Assembly: GCA_050633705.1 (NCBI GenBank)
Contig: JBOEGZ010000020.1
Location: 124,001-188,000, forward strand
Direction: 5' to 3'
Length of the DNA: 64,000 nt
DNA from: JAJFHI01 sp050633705
Lineage (GTDB): Bacteria > Pseudomonadota > Alphaproteobacteria > Rhizobiales > Hyphomicrobiaceae
Position numbers and translations under genes: made by a program. Below, piece after piece: positions 18,715 to 28,299 of this stretch. The number at the start of each line of letters is the position of its first letter. Within the stretch, counting starts at the first letter, position 1. A model generated the notes under the pieces. It did no database searches, was not told the DNA's origin, and saw nothing but the letters and a program-made list of their open reading frames with translations.

Positions 18715-19719
18715 TTAAACCTTCAGCACAAGCTTCCCGAAATTGCCGCTGGTAAAGAGCAAGTTGAGAACGTCAGGGTAGGCGTCGATGCCACCAGGTT
18801 TAACGTCTTCTCGGATGTACAGCTTGCCAGCCTCATGCCATGCCCCTAATTCGCGGATGGCTTCGGGCACACGATCCGCCCAATCAAATACAATCAAACC
18901 ACGCATCGTCAGACGTTGCGTTAAAACGGTACGCAAATTTTTCGGTCCTTCTGGCGCCGTCGTTGCAGCATATGCTGATATCAAACCGCAAACGGGAATT
19001 CTGCCAAACGTATTCATTTGCAGCAAAACCGTGTCGAGTATTTCACCACCGACGCTTTCGAAATAGATGTCGATGCCGTCAGGTGCGGCAGCCTTAAGAT
19101 CAGACGCTAAACTGCCAGCCTTATAGTCGACACACGCATCAAAACCTAACTCTTCCACCACGTACTTGCATTTTTCCGGACCGCCTGCGATGCCGACAGT
19201 GCGGCAACCTTTGAGCTTGGCAATCTGGCCAACGATTGACCCCACCGCGCCCGACGCCGCTGAGACCACAACAGTTTCACCTGGTTGCGGCTTACCCACA
19301 TCCAACAAACCAAAGTACGCCGTCCAACCTGGCATGCCAAGACCACCAATCCAACGTTCGAGCGGGGCTTGTGTTGTATTAACTTTGACGATGCCTTTGC
19401 CATCACTTAGGGCGTACTGCTGTACGCCGATGAGACCTTGCACCGCATCACCAACCTTAAACTCTGAGTGATTGGACGCCTCGACGTGACCGGCCGCATA
19501 GGCGCGCATGACCGATCCTAACGCGACCGGCTCGACGTAGCTTTTGCCCTCGTTCATCCATCCACGCATGGCCGGATCAAGAGATATGTATTCGATCTTG
19601 ATGCGAAATTGACCAGGGCCGGGTTCGGGCACAGGCTCATCATCAAATTCGAAAATATCTCTTGTCACTAGGCCAGGCGCTGGCCGCTTGATCAACTTGC
19701 AGACGCGGTTGGTGGTCAT
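18715..19719 (-). CDS. NADP-dependent 2-alkenal reductase-like oxidoreductase (MDR/LTD family)
   Basis: 334 residues from the ATG at 19719 (GGAG ribosome site). Features of the leukotriene B4 12-hydroxydehydrogenase/curcumin-reductase group: the N-terminal YISLDPAMRGWM, the catalytic-loop GMPGWTAYFGLLDVGKP, the NADPH-binding VVSAASGAVGSIVGQIAKLKG and the later YFESVGGEILDTVL. These enzymes reduce the carbon-carbon double bond of enones or alkenals with NADPH, without zinc. Position next to thiolase and crotonase genes suggests carbonyl detoxification or unusual acid degradation (inference). Confidence 0.92.
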   Translation of the reverse strand: MTTNRVCKLIKRPAPGLVTRDIFEFDDEPVPEPGPGQFRIKIEYISLDPAMRGWMNEGKSYVEPVALGSVMRAYAAGHVEASNHSEFKVGDAVQGLIGVQQYALSDGKGIVKVNTTQAPLERWIGGLGMPGWTAYFGLLDVGKPQPGETVVVSAASGAVGSIVGQIAKLKGCRTVGIAGGPEKCKYVVEELGFDACVDYKAGSLASDLKAAAPDGIDIYFESVGGEILDTVLLQMNTFGRIPVCGLISAYAATTAPEGPKNLRTVLTQRLTMRGLIVFDWADRVPEAIRELGAWHEAGKLYIREDVKPGGIDAYPDVLNLLFTSGNFGKLVLKV

Positions 19720-19966
19720 GGGTGACTTCTCCAATAAATTCTAACGCCAAGTAAAATGCGCGCGCAAACAACCGCCCGCCGTGCCAGAGCTCAACTGAGA
19801 CCTGACATCATTGATGCATTGCTTCTTCATGAATTCTCGTCACACAAAATTTCGTTGAAGCGAAACTTTAACCGACAGACGACTGGTCGTGACAAGATCC
19901 AGAAAAGAGCACAATTGTTCGTCCTTGGGCTTACCACCCCAACGACCTTTTTAGCCATTAGCCTGG

Positions 19967-21169
19967 TCAGCAACTTTGGATCGCCATAGCAATGCCCTGA
20001 CCGCCACCAATACACATCGTGATCAGACCTAAGTCTCCACCAGTTCGACGCAGTTCATGGAGTGCCTTAATCGTAATAATCGCTCCAGTTGCACCGATTG
20101 GATGCCCTAACGCAATTGCCCCACCGTTTGGATTGGTTTTTTCGGCCGGGAACTTTAGCTCATTTGCTACCGCACAAGCTTGGGCTGCAAAGGCTTCATT
20201 CGATTCAATGACGTCAAAATCTTCAACCTTAAGCCCTGTACGATCCATGAGCTTACGGACGGCATAAATCGGCCCCATACCCATTTCCGATGGATCAAGG
20301 CCGGCATGAGCCCAACCCAAAATGCGCGCCAAAGGCTTTGCACCTTCTGCGTCAGCACATTCCTGAGAAGCAATAACAACGGCGGCTGCACCATCATTGA
20401 TGCTCGACGCGTTACCAGCTGTCACAGATCCAGATTTCTGGAACACAGGGCGCAATTTTCCAAGTGAACCGGCATCAACATCAGAACGCGCACCTTCATC
20501 CTTAGAAAAGGTCTGCATGGTTCTTTTTACTTTAACTTCGACAGGAACGATTTGTTCGTCAAAATACCCATTGGATTGAGCCGACGTCGCGCGCCTGTGG
20601 CTTTCGGCTGCAAACGCATCTTGTTCTGCTCGGCTGACATTGTATCGTTCTGCAATGTTCTCTGCCGTGATGCCCATGTGTCCATTGCCAAACGGATCCG
20701 TCAATGCTCCGACCATCATGTCTGTGAAGGCAACATCGCCCATTTTTGCCCCCCATCGAGGCGTGCGTGAAGCATGCAACCCATTGCTCATGGATTCAGC
20801 ACCACCGGCCAGTCCGGCCTCAGCTTCGCCAAGCGCAATCGCTTGGGCCGCATTAATAATTGCCTGTAAGCCAGAACCACATAACCGATTGACCGTGAGG
20901 GCTGGGACTTGCTGAGGAACGCCGGCCTCAATCATCGCAACGCGAGATAGATACATGTCCCGCGGCTCTGTATGGATGACATTGCCAAAAACCGTATGAC
21001 CAATCCGATCAGCTGGAAACTTTGATCGGGAAATGGCTTCTTTCGCGCATAAGGATGCCAGTTCGCACGGACTGTGTCCTTTCAACGCGCCACCGAAGCT
21101 TCCAATTGGCGTGCGAGCGCATGACAAAATCACAATATTACGATCGTTTGTTGCGTTCACTTGTTCCAT
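19967..21169 (-). CDS. Thiolase (acetyl-CoA acyltransferase)
   Basis: 400 residues with the full thiolase pattern: nucleophilic Cys in NRLCGSGLQAI, His in SNEAFAAQACAVA...GGAIALGHPIGATGA, and the second Cys in GLITMCIGGGQGIA. It cleaves 3-ketoacyl-CoA or joins two acetyl-CoA, and could support beta-oxidation or polyhydroxyalkanoate supply. CAAGG lies just before the ATG. It is followed at ~250 bases by the alkenal reductase gene on the same strand. Confidence 0.95.
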   Translation of the reverse strand: MEQVNATNDRNIVILSCARTPIGSFGGALKGHSPCELASLCAKEAISRSKFPADRIGHTVFGNVIHTEPRDMYLSRVAMIEAGVPQQVPALTVNRLCGSGLQAIINAAQAIALGEAEAGLAGGAESMSNGLHASRTPRWGAKMGDVAFTDMMVGALTDPFGNGHMGITAENIAERYNVSRAEQDAFAAESHRRATSAQSNGYFDEQIVPVEVKVKRTMQTFSKDEGARSDVDAGSLGKLRPVFQKSGSVTAGNASSINDGAAAVVIASQECADAEGAKPLARILGWAHAGLDPSEMGMGPIYAVRKLMDRTGLKVEDFDVIESNEAFAAQACAVANELKFPAEKTNPNGGAIALGHPIGATGAIITIKALHELRRTGGDLGLITMCIGGGQGIAMAIQSC

Positions 21170-21599
21170 CCTTGAATATCAGAACTTAAAGTTGTCTGCT
21201 CCGCCCAAAAAGGTGAGTTATATCGCGAAAAGGCTCATTTTTCTTTCCTCTCTCATTTCTCACCTTTGACTAGCAGCCTGAATTGCTCCCAAGACATCTA
21301 ATGCTTCATTATGAACCGCGATGCGGACCATAGTATAGGTGTTGCTTGCAACACCCTTGCATCGACACTATGAAATGTCGAGCTAGGATGAAATATCGAG
21401 CCAGGATGAAATATCGAGCCAAAGTAATTTGTAACGACCACCGCCTACGACCTAATTTTGACCTGTCATTTGTCGATTTCGAAATTGAGCGTCTGGCATG
21501 ACTCGTGATGAAATTGGCTTCGTGGGCTAGCATCCAGCAGTCGGACTATATATATCCGGTTACTCAGCCGATCTTCGCGAACATAAGAAAACAAACTAA
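21170..21599. other. Divergent intergenic region upstream of thiolase and SDR genes
   Basis: About 430 bases. The only structure found is the three-unit 18-bp tandem repeat at 21370-21423 and an A/T-rich patch near 21545-21555 (TATATATAT) that may be promoter DNA for the SDR gene. Confidence 0.4.
21370..21423. repeat. Tandem repeat, three 18-bp units
   Basis: Units ATGAAATGTCGAGCTAGG, ATGAAATATCGAGCCAGG and ATGAAATATCGAGCCAAA follow each other without spacing, the second and third being nearly identical. It sits in non-coding DNA, 176 bases before the SDR gene. It may be a simple slippage repeat or an array of binding sites. Confidence 0.9.
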
Positions 21600-22412
21600 A
21601 TGGCAAAAACAATTCTAATAACGGGTTCGACCGATGGCATCGGGCTTGAGACGGCGAAACTGCTAACAACATCTGGCCACACACTTTTAATTCATGGCCG
21701 CAATCAAAAGAAGCTGGATGCCGCAGTAGGTAAAGTTTCCGCGATCGCCGGAGCAGGCCACATTGAAAGCTACGTCGCTGACCTCTCAAAATTCGAGGAC
21801 GTGATCATACTTGCCAACCAGATTCGCGAGCGTCATCAGCACCTCGATGTCTTAATCAACAACGCTGGCGTGCTAAAGACGCCCAACCCGATCACCGCCA
21901 ACGGGCTCGATGTCCGCTTTGTCGTCAACACGATTGCCCCTTACCTTCTGACGCAAGAATTGCGAACAATCATGGATTCCACCTCGCGCGTGGTCAATGT
22001 GTCATCAGCCGCCCAAACAACCGTCAATCTCAATGCCTTGGCAGGACGCCAGCATTGCCAGGATGATATGGACGCCTACGGCCAGAGCAAGCTCGCGATT
22101 ACAATGTGGACAAGCGCTTTGGCCGACGCTTGGAAAGATGGACCAATGGTCGTTGCCGTAAACCCTGGTTCACTGCTTGCCAGTAAGATGGTCCGAGACG
22201 GATTTGGAGTCGATGGCAACGACATTAGAATTGGTGCCGACATCCTGAGCCGGGCCGCACTCTCAGAAGAATTCGAAAACGCGACAGGTCAATATTTTGA
22301 CAACGATGCAGGCCGGTTCGCTCAACCTCACCCAGATGCTTTAGACCAACACAAATGTGATAAACTCGTCGCATCGATTGAAGAGATATTGACGAGCGCG
22401 AATGTTTCGTAA
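21600..22412 (+). CDS. Short-chain dehydrogenase/reductase
   Basis: 270 residues, classical SDR fold. Cofactor motif ITGSTDGIGLETAK at the N-terminus, NNAG structural motif in DVLINNAGVLKT, catalytic Ser in VVNVSSAAQ and the YxxxK pair in YGQSK. The basic residue after the second strand (HGRNQKK) favours NADP(H). The substrate is unknown; it stands alone after a tandem-repeat-bearing intergenic stretch. Confidence 0.9.
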   Translation: MAKTILITGSTDGIGLETAKLLTTSGHTLLIHGRNQKKLDAAVGKVSAIAGAGHIESYVADLSKFEDVIILANQIRERHQHLDVLINNAGVLKTPNPITANGLDVRFVVNTIAPYLLTQELRTIMDSTSRVVNVSSAAQTTVNLNALAGRQHCQDDMDAYGQSKLAITMWTSALADAWKDGPMVVAVNPGSLLASKMVRDGFGVDGNDIRIGADILSRAALSEEFENATGQYFDNDAGRFAQPHPDALDQHKCDKLVASIEEILTSANVS

Positions 22413-22614
22413 TGCCAGCCGTGCGAAAACTCGCCGAGGTTGAAGCCACCGTGCACGACTGGGCCTGACCGAATGGCGATCACCTTTTGGGCTTCAAGTT
22501 GGGCGCGCTCTAATTTCGAGCCCGAACAACTGCGCGAATAAAAGATTGCCAACCTGAGTGAATGGAATTCTCAGTGATTGCGTGAGAATTGGTGCAATAT
22601 TTACGCACCAACTC

Positions 22615-24099
22615 TCAAGTGCCGCAAAAAGTCTGGTAGGGTTGGCCTGTTTTGGGACCCGGTCCTGCAAATGCTTCCAATCCTTGGCCGACCTCAAATG
22701 GCTTTGACACAACATCAACGAGCCTCACGAACGGCCCAAAATCTTGATCTTCAACTGCAGCTTTTAGCGCTTCCTCAACTTTATGATTTCGAGGAATATA
22801 TATTGGGTTCACCGAATTCATTGCCTTTGTGCGTGCTCCTGCTTCAACACCTTCGCGCAAAATACGCTGTTGCCAATCATCGATCCAGCGTTCCAACGCC
22901 GCTGGCTCATCGAACAACTTTAAGACCTGTTCTACATCCCCCAGCGCTGCCGATGCCAAATTGCGAAACAGCATTGTGTAGTCGACATTTTGCCCTGCCA
23001 TTATTGAGAAGAGTGCATTGACCAAATCAAGATCTCCGTCCTCCTCGGTTGAAAGTCCAATTTTCTGGCGCATTCCTGATAGCCAATGCTCAAGGTAAGC
23101 CTGAGGAAATGCACTGACAGCCTGGCTAAGAACCTGTTTGCTATCTTCGACTTCAGTCTCAACCAGTTCGATCAGGCATTCGGCAAATCGTGTGAGGTTC
23201 CATTGCGCCATCAATGGTTGATTTGCATAAGCGTAACGCCCGCCCTCATCGATCGAACTAAATTTCGTTTCCGGCGCATAGCTATCCATAAACGCGCACG
23301 GACCGTAATCGATCGTCTCACCTGACACCGTCATGTTGTCGGTATTCATCACTCCGTGAATAAAGCCAACACGCATCCAACCTGCAACTAATGCCGCTTG
23401 GGCATCAACAACAGCCTTGAATAGCGACAGGTAAGGCGTCTTGGTGTCAACAACTTGCGGGTAGTGACGCGCGATCACATAGTCGGCAAGTTGGCGCACT
23501 TTTTCGGTGTCGCGGCGGGCGGCAAAAAATTGAAACGTACCGACCCGGATATGGCTGGCAGCAATGCGTGTTAAAACAGCACCCGGCCGGGGTGTCTCTC
23601 GCATGACCGTTTCACCCGTCGCAACGACCGCCAACGCGCGCGTTGTTGCAATTTTGAGCGCATGCATGGCTTCTGCGATAAGATATTCGCGCAACGCGGG
23701 TCCCATTGGGGTCTTTCCGTCGCCGCCGCGAGAAAATGGCGAAGGTCCTGACCCCTTCAGTTGGATATCGCGACGCTGTCCCTGAGGATCGACAATTTCA
23801 CCCAGTAACAGTGCGCGGCCATCTCCGAGCTGTTCGGAAAAATGTCCAAACTGATGCCCGGCATAAACTTGCGCCAAGGGCGAAGCCCCATCTAGCAGTT
23901 CATTGCCCGCCAAGGCATTGGCGAGACTTTCTGTATCAAGGGTCGAGGGATCTAAGCCCAACTCACGTGCAAGTGCTGCATTCAATATCACCAGTTTGGG
24001 CGCTGGAACGCGGGCTGCTTGCCAGGGGACATAAAAACCTCGCATCTGTGCTGCGAATGTATTGTCAAAATTTAGTTGCGGCAGTGACGGTCGATCCAT
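22615..24099 (-). CDS. selO: Protein adenylyltransferase SelO (YdiU/UPF0061 family)
   Basis: 494 residues, typical SelO length. These pseudokinases transfer AMP from ATP to hydroxyl side chains, linked to redox stress in other bacteria. Visible motifs: YAGHQFGHFSEQLGDGRA, the nucleotide region IQLKGSGPSPFSRGGDGK...ALREYLIAEAM, and the catalytic/metal segment GFIHGVMNTDNM...IDYGPCAFMD. The C-terminus PYQTFCGT carries a cysteine near the position of the selenocysteine in animal SelO. It starts at the ATG at 24099 with only a weak ribosome site. Confidence 0.95.
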   Translation of the reverse strand: MDRPSLPQLNFDNTFAAQMRGFYVPWQAARVPAPKLVILNAALARELGLDPSTLDTESLANALAGNELLDGASPLAQVYAGHQFGHFSEQLGDGRALLLGEIVDPQGQRRDIQLKGSGPSPFSRGGDGKTPMGPALREYLIAEAMHALKIATTRALAVVATGETVMRETPRPGAVLTRIAASHIRVGTFQFFAARRDTEKVRQLADYVIARHYPQVVDTKTPYLSLFKAVVDAQAALVAGWMRVGFIHGVMNTDNMTVSGETIDYGPCAFMDSYAPETKFSSIDEGGRYAYANQPLMAQWNLTRFAECLIELVETEVEDSKQVLSQAVSAFPQAYLEHWLSGMRQKIGLSTEEDGDLDLVNALFSIMAGQNVDYTMLFRNLASAALGDVEQVLKLFDEPAALERWIDDWQQRILREGVEAGARTKAMNSVNPIYIPRNHKVEEALKAAVEDQDFGPFVRLVDVVSKPFEVGQGLEAFAGPGPKTGQPYQTFCGT

Positions 24100-24323
24100 T
24101 GCTCATCTTTACCTAAGTCATCACGTTGGAAGTTTAAGGCACCCAACACCAAAAACCGCGAAAAAGCCATGGCTTGTAGCGTAAAATTCGAGGCACGGCC
24201 CAAGTTGCAGGCGCCAAGTCAAAACGACGATAGCAAACGTCGATTGACTGGAGTAATGCGTTATAAGCAAACAGGTTGTGCCGCACGAGGCCTGTGTCCT
24301 TCGAAACAAAATGAGATCGTCGA

Positions 24324-25787
24324 ATGACTGCAATAGACTGGATCGTATTGGCCGGATACGGCGGAGTTGTTCTTGTACTTGGCCTAATTTCCAGTCGAAA
24401 CGCAAAAGACGAAACCGACTACTTTCTTGCCGGACGCAAAGAAGGCTGGATGCCGGTTGCGGCATCGACTTGGGCGACCAAACTTTCGGCTTTGACTTTT
24501 ATCGGCGTCCCAGGCGCTGCAATATCAGGTAATTTCGCCTATCTGCAGTTGTGGTTTGGATCGTTTTTGGCAGCTTACCTGGTCGCGTTCTTTTTCATTC
24601 CCGAATTTTATCGCCTGCGTGTTTCAACGATCTATGAGTACCTTGGAAGAAGGATTGGCCCCGAAACACGCCTGGGTGGCACTATGGTATTTATCGTCAG
24701 TCGCTGTTTGGCCAGCGCTGTTCGACTGGCTGGTTGTGCCATTGCCGTTAGTGTGTTTTTTGACTTGTCGCTCAATGCAGCGATCGCACTTATTGCAGGA
24801 CTGGCCGTTGCCTACGTGCTTTCTGGTGGGCTTCGAGCTGTTATTTGGACGGACTGCCTGCAACTGGCTCTTTTCCTTGGCGGAGCTATCGCAACAATTG
24901 TGTTTATCGGCCTAAAACTTCCAGATGGTTTTGCGCAAATAATAAGTACTGGCGCTGCCAACGATAAATTTCGCATATTCGATTTCAGCTTGAGCTTTGG
25001 TGATGCCACGACCTTCTGGATGGGAAATTTGTTTGCCGTCGTCTTAGGCGTCGCCACAGGTGGTGCTGATCAAGACATCGCACAACGCGCGCTGGCTTGC
25101 CCAACGGCACGCAAAGCCAAGATCGCATTGCTGACGGCAGGCGTTGGTGATCTAATCAGCACCTTTTTGTTTCTGAGTGCCGGCATCGCCATATTTTCCT
25201 ATTATCAGGCCTTCCCGCACGACACTGTCACCGCCCTTATCGCACAAAACCGACATGATTATCTTTTTCCCCACTTCATCAGCCATGACTTACCCGAAGG
25301 CCTGAGAGGTGCGCTTATCGCCGCTTTGTTTGCTGCTGCAATGTCTTCGCTTGATTCAGCATTGTCGGGATTAGCCTCATCAGCCTATTTTGATCTTGGG
25401 TTTATGCATAGATCTGGCAAGAAGACAGACCTTGCCGGACCACGATTGCTGGTCATCGTGTTCGCTATCATACTGGCACTGATCGCCAGCAGTTTTGGCG
25501 CCCAACCCTCGATCCTTTGGTTCGGACTAAAGATTATGGGCTACACCTACGGTGGCCTACTTGGCTTGTTTTTGTTGGCGCTCTTTTTCGAAAAAACCGC
25601 TGATGACAGATCCTGTCTTATCGCTGTATTAAGCAGCACCCCAGTTGTTGTTATTGCCACCAATGGTTGGCTCGCCGTACCAGCAGTTGCCTGGCCTTGG
25701 GCCGTGATCATTGGCGTGACATGGACGTGCGTTAGCGCTATTTTATTGAGCTTGGCACGCCGACGAACCGAGTTAAACGCGCCGTGA
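24324..25787 (+). CDS. Sodium:solute symporter (SSS family)
   Basis: 487 residues, about 13 membrane helices. The first helix (MTAIDWIVLAGYGGVVLVLGL) is followed by the family hallmark DYFLAGRKEGWMPVAASTWATKLSALTFIG. Later segments ATGGADQDIAQRALA and AAMSSLDSALSGLASSAYFDL match the SSS signature region. It would import a small organic solute with sodium across the inner membrane; sequence alone does not name the solute (sugars, amino acids, myo-inositol and sialic acid are all carried by relatives). Confidence 0.92.
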   Translation: MTAIDWIVLAGYGGVVLVLGLISSRNAKDETDYFLAGRKEGWMPVAASTWATKLSALTFIGVPGAAISGNFAYLQLWFGSFLAAYLVAFFFIPEFYRLRVSTIYEYLGRRIGPETRLGGTMVFIVSRCLASAVRLAGCAIAVSVFFDLSLNAAIALIAGLAVAYVLSGGLRAVIWTDCLQLALFLGGAIATIVFIGLKLPDGFAQIISTGAANDKFRIFDFSLSFGDATTFWMGNLFAVVLGVATGGADQDIAQRALACPTARKAKIALLTAGVGDLISTFLFLSAGIAIFSYYQAFPHDTVTALIAQNRHDYLFPHFISHDLPEGLRGALIAALFAAAMSSLDSALSGLASSAYFDLGFMHRSGKKTDLAGPRLLVIVFAIILALIASSFGAQPSILWFGLKIMGYTYGGLLGLFLLALFFEKTADDRSCLIAVLSSTPVVVIATNGWLAVPAVAWPWAVIIGVTWTCVSAILLSLARRRTELNAP

Positions 25788-25861
25788 TCCCCAACCCCAA
25801 CTTTGAGAGATGATGACCGCTGTGATCCCAACACGAATTGCACTTATGATCAGGCGCACTT

Positions 25862-26767
25862 TTGGCGACATCAAACTTGAGGCGACCCTTGCGCTTTAGA
25901 ACTCAACTTTCCCTCATGGTCTTCATCACACTCATGCCGCTGCTGGCGGCAGCCGATGAACCCAAACCAGTCCTTGTTGACGATCCTCAGATCAGGATAT
26001 CTCGGAACCACGCTATGCTCTCGCTTACTCCCCAACAAGCTGACACAGTCGGGCGACAAGTCTGGCAAAATGAAACTGGCGGCAACCGTGACGCGATCAC
26101 GGCATGGAATGGGGCAGAAAATTTTGCTTCACTCGGCATTGGACATTTTATCTGGTTTCCCACGGGTCTCAATTCTCCCTTCAAAGAGAGTTTTCCAACT
26201 CTTTTGAAATATTTGCAAAAGCGAGGAGCAAACCTGCCCAGATGGCTTGACGCAAGTCCTATTCCACCATGCCCTTGGAACGATCGCGCCGAATTCAAAC
26301 GTCACTTTCACCAACCGCGCATGACTGAATTGCGAGAATTTTTATTGGCAACCGTTGGCCTGCAGGCAGAGTTCCTGGTTCTGCGAATGCAAGCCGCCCT
26401 ACCCGACATTATCGCCTCGACAACAGATGACGACGAAAAACAACATCTGCACCAACAATTCAATCGCGTTGCCAACGCATCACCCGATCTCTACCCGTTG
26501 ATCGACTATATAAATTTCAAAGGCGAAGGGACGAGCCAAAAGGAACAATACCCAAATCACCAAACCGGCCAACCGGAAGGATGGGGTCTAAAACACGTGC
26601 TGCTGGAAATGCGTGGCACAAGTGGCGACATGTCGACCGTTTTAGCAGAGTTCTCCAACGCCGCTGGACAGGTCCTAAAGCGCCGGGTGAAAAACAACCC
26701 ACCGAACAAGCGCTGGTTAAAAGGCTGGCTCGTGAGAACCAAAACCTACCGATATCCATTGAAGTGA
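25862..26767 (+). CDS. Secreted protein with GxGH-type motif, unknown function
   Basis: 301 residues from a TTG at 25862, chosen because a stop lies just upstream in frame and because the basic stretch NLRRPLRFRTQ before the hydrophobic core completes a signal peptide (cleavage near AAADEP). An ATG at 25916 would remove the basic part. The mature protein begins with VWQNETGGNRDAITAWN, followed by ENFASLGIGHFIWFPTG and later SPIPPCPWNDRAEF. This pattern, with a conserved Glu in a QNETGG context, is reminiscent of a conserved but unnamed secreted family that may have a lysozyme-like fold (inference). It stands alone after the symporter gene. Confidence 0.7.
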   Translation: MATSNLRRPLRFRTQLSLMVFITLMPLLAAADEPKPVLVDDPQIRISRNHAMLSLTPQQADTVGRQVWQNETGGNRDAITAWNGAENFASLGIGHFIWFPTGLNSPFKESFPTLLKYLQKRGANLPRWLDASPIPPCPWNDRAEFKRHFHQPRMTELREFLLATVGLQAEFLVLRMQAALPDIIASTTDDDEKQHLHQQFNRVANASPDLYPLIDYINFKGEGTSQKEQYPNHQTGQPEGWGLKHVLLEMRGTSGDMSTVLAEFSNAAGQVLKRRVKNNPPNKRWLKGWLVRTKTYRYPLK

Positions 26768-26789
26768 CATCTCCACCGCAATGGATATC
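26751..26789. terminator. Inverted repeat at convergent gene ends, possible bidirectional terminator
   Basis: The arms GATATCCATTG (26751-26761) and CAATGGATATC (26779-26789) pair perfectly over 11 bases around a 17-base loop that contains the upstream gene's stop codon. It ends just before the stop of the convergent GST gene. No T run follows on either strand, so the terminator role rests on position and pairing. Confidence 0.5.
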
Positions 26790-26793
26790 ACTC

Positions 26794-27471
26794 CTAAGCC
26801 GACGGAAACGAAACGCCACGTCGGTCGCTTGTCCAGGGTTCATACTTATGCATCACCGAACAGAACAAATCGGAACTTAAAAACTCCGACAGCCAAGCGT
26901 GTAACTTCGCAAGCGGTTGAGCATCGAACCACTCCTTATCAACATGGGCAAACTGGCGAACAAACGGGGCTGTTGCAATATCGGCAAGTGAGAGACGACT
27001 GCCGAATAGATAACGATGATGTTTCAGACGATCTTCTAAGTTTCGCAGAATGATTACTGCTGCCTCTCGGTGTCCCGCTGCATCCATGCCATCGCCGCTG
27101 CCGTCCGACTGTTGCCGATTTGAATATTTATAACAATCGAGGTGTCGTTTAAATGGGCCATCCATATCGGCGATAAATTTCAACATTTCATCGCAATTTC
27201 CAACGTCAGGGTCGAGCAGGTTTTGTGGATCGTTCTGTCCAAGCCCCCACAACATAATGTCAAGGCTCTCGTCGATGACGTCGTTATCACGGTCGATTAA
27301 AACTGGAACCGTTCCCTTCGGGGAAGCCGCAAGCATCTCAGCTGGCTTATTGCGCAACACAACTTCGCGCAGCTCACAAACCTGACCACTGGCAACAAGC
27401 GATATCCGCGCGCGCATTGCATAAGGACAGCGCCTGAATGAATACAAAATTGGAATTATGATATTTGCCAT
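26794..27471 (-). CDS. Glutathione S-transferase-like protein
   Basis: 225 residues. The N-terminal thioredoxin-like domain opens with ILYSFRRCPYAMRARISL, where the CPYAMR motif is that of glutaredoxin-like GSTs and stress proteins, followed by the cis-proline segment PKGTVPVLIDRD and the ESLDIMLW helix that binds the glutathione gamma-glutamyl part. The C-terminal helical domain has RLSLADIATAPFVRQFAHVD. It probably acts in thiol-based redox chemistry in the cytoplasm. Confidence 0.88.
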   Translation of the reverse strand: MANIIIPILYSFRRCPYAMRARISLVASGQVCELREVVLRNKPAEMLAASPKGTVPVLIDRDNDVIDESLDIMLWGLGQNDPQNLLDPDVGNCDEMLKFIADMDGPFKRHLDCYKYSNRQQSDGSGDGMDAAGHREAAVIILRNLEDRLKHHRYLFGSRLSLADIATAPFVRQFAHVDKEWFDAQPLAKLHAWLSEFLSSDLFCSVMHKYEPWTSDRRGVSFPSA

Positions 27472-27596
27472 GTTCGTTCCATACCGTGACAGATTGCAGT
27501 CATGCTGCTACCCGCATATACGAGGCTTTTGCCTCTCAATTTTTGTTGTTTCATTAAAAGTCGCGAGAAAATCATCTCGACTGATCCAGCCTATGG

Positions 27597-28016
27597 TTAT
27601 TGCTGCCGGTGATAAGTTGCCCGATTTGTTGGAGAGGTGCCATCTGGCAAATTTACTTTCTGTAAAAAATGCATCGTTGTACCAGACCCTGACAACGTAC
27701 GTTCGGCAACCATCAACTCAACGCCATCTCGAAGAGCTGATGAATTAAGTTCGGTCTCCGACTTCGCGCGAACACACAAAGTATCAGCCAGCGGACCAGC
27801 ATCGAAAGGAATGTGTGACCCGTCTGGCTTGGCCCGAAACGAGGCATGATGCGCCTCTCCTGTTGCGTCGACCCAGTCCATATTGAAGACGAGTTCTTCT
27901 CCGTCCAAATCAATTCGGTGTGTCTCAGAACGCGGCGGCGCACCTTGTTCGTAAAGACATGAAGGTGCGTCAAGAACCCACGTCCCGAGAAATTTACTAT
28001 ATATCGGATCAGCCAT
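27597..28016 (-). CDS. Small protein of unknown function, lipocalin-like strand pattern
   Basis: 139 residues from the ATG at 28016; in-frame upstream starts (28025, 28091) would only add residues. There is no signal peptide. The opening YSKFLGTWVLDAPSCLYEQG, then alternating short polar strands (THRIDLDGEELVFNMDW, HHASFRAKPDGSHIPF, VELMVAERTLSGSGTTMHFLQKV), reads as a beta-barrel of the kind used to bind small hydrophobic molecules. No named family was recognised. Confidence 0.6.
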   Translation of the reverse strand: MADPIYSKFLGTWVLDAPSCLYEQGAPPRSETHRIDLDGEELVFNMDWVDATGEAHHASFRAKPDGSHIPFDAGPLADTLCVRAKSETELNSSALRDGVELMVAERTLSGSGTTMHFLQKVNLPDGTSPTNRATYHRQQ

Positions 28017-28299
28017 CACACCCATTCGTCTTTGTTTCAAAATAGTTTGATTGCGCGATGACAGAGCTTTATGCCAGTGCACTTTCATCATTAAATTCGC
28101 ACAACTCGCTGGAGAAAATGTTTTTAGCAGCGTTGTTATGAGACGTCACTCAGCGCCACACCACCCAACAAGTAGATGCTCTATTCTAGGCAGTAACACC
28201 CCAAGAGTAAGCAAAACAGTCAGACAAGTGAACCTGCGACAGAGCTTACTTATTGTGATCGTGCTATAACGCCACCCCGGCACTTATGCAATTCAATCC

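Noticed and set aside
22328..22552. 74-codon minus-strand frame with AIRSGPVVHGGFNLGEFSHGWH
   Set aside because: The stretch looks gene-like, but it overlaps the end of the SDR gene and has no identified family; it could be a decayed gene remnant, but the evidence is too thin to call.
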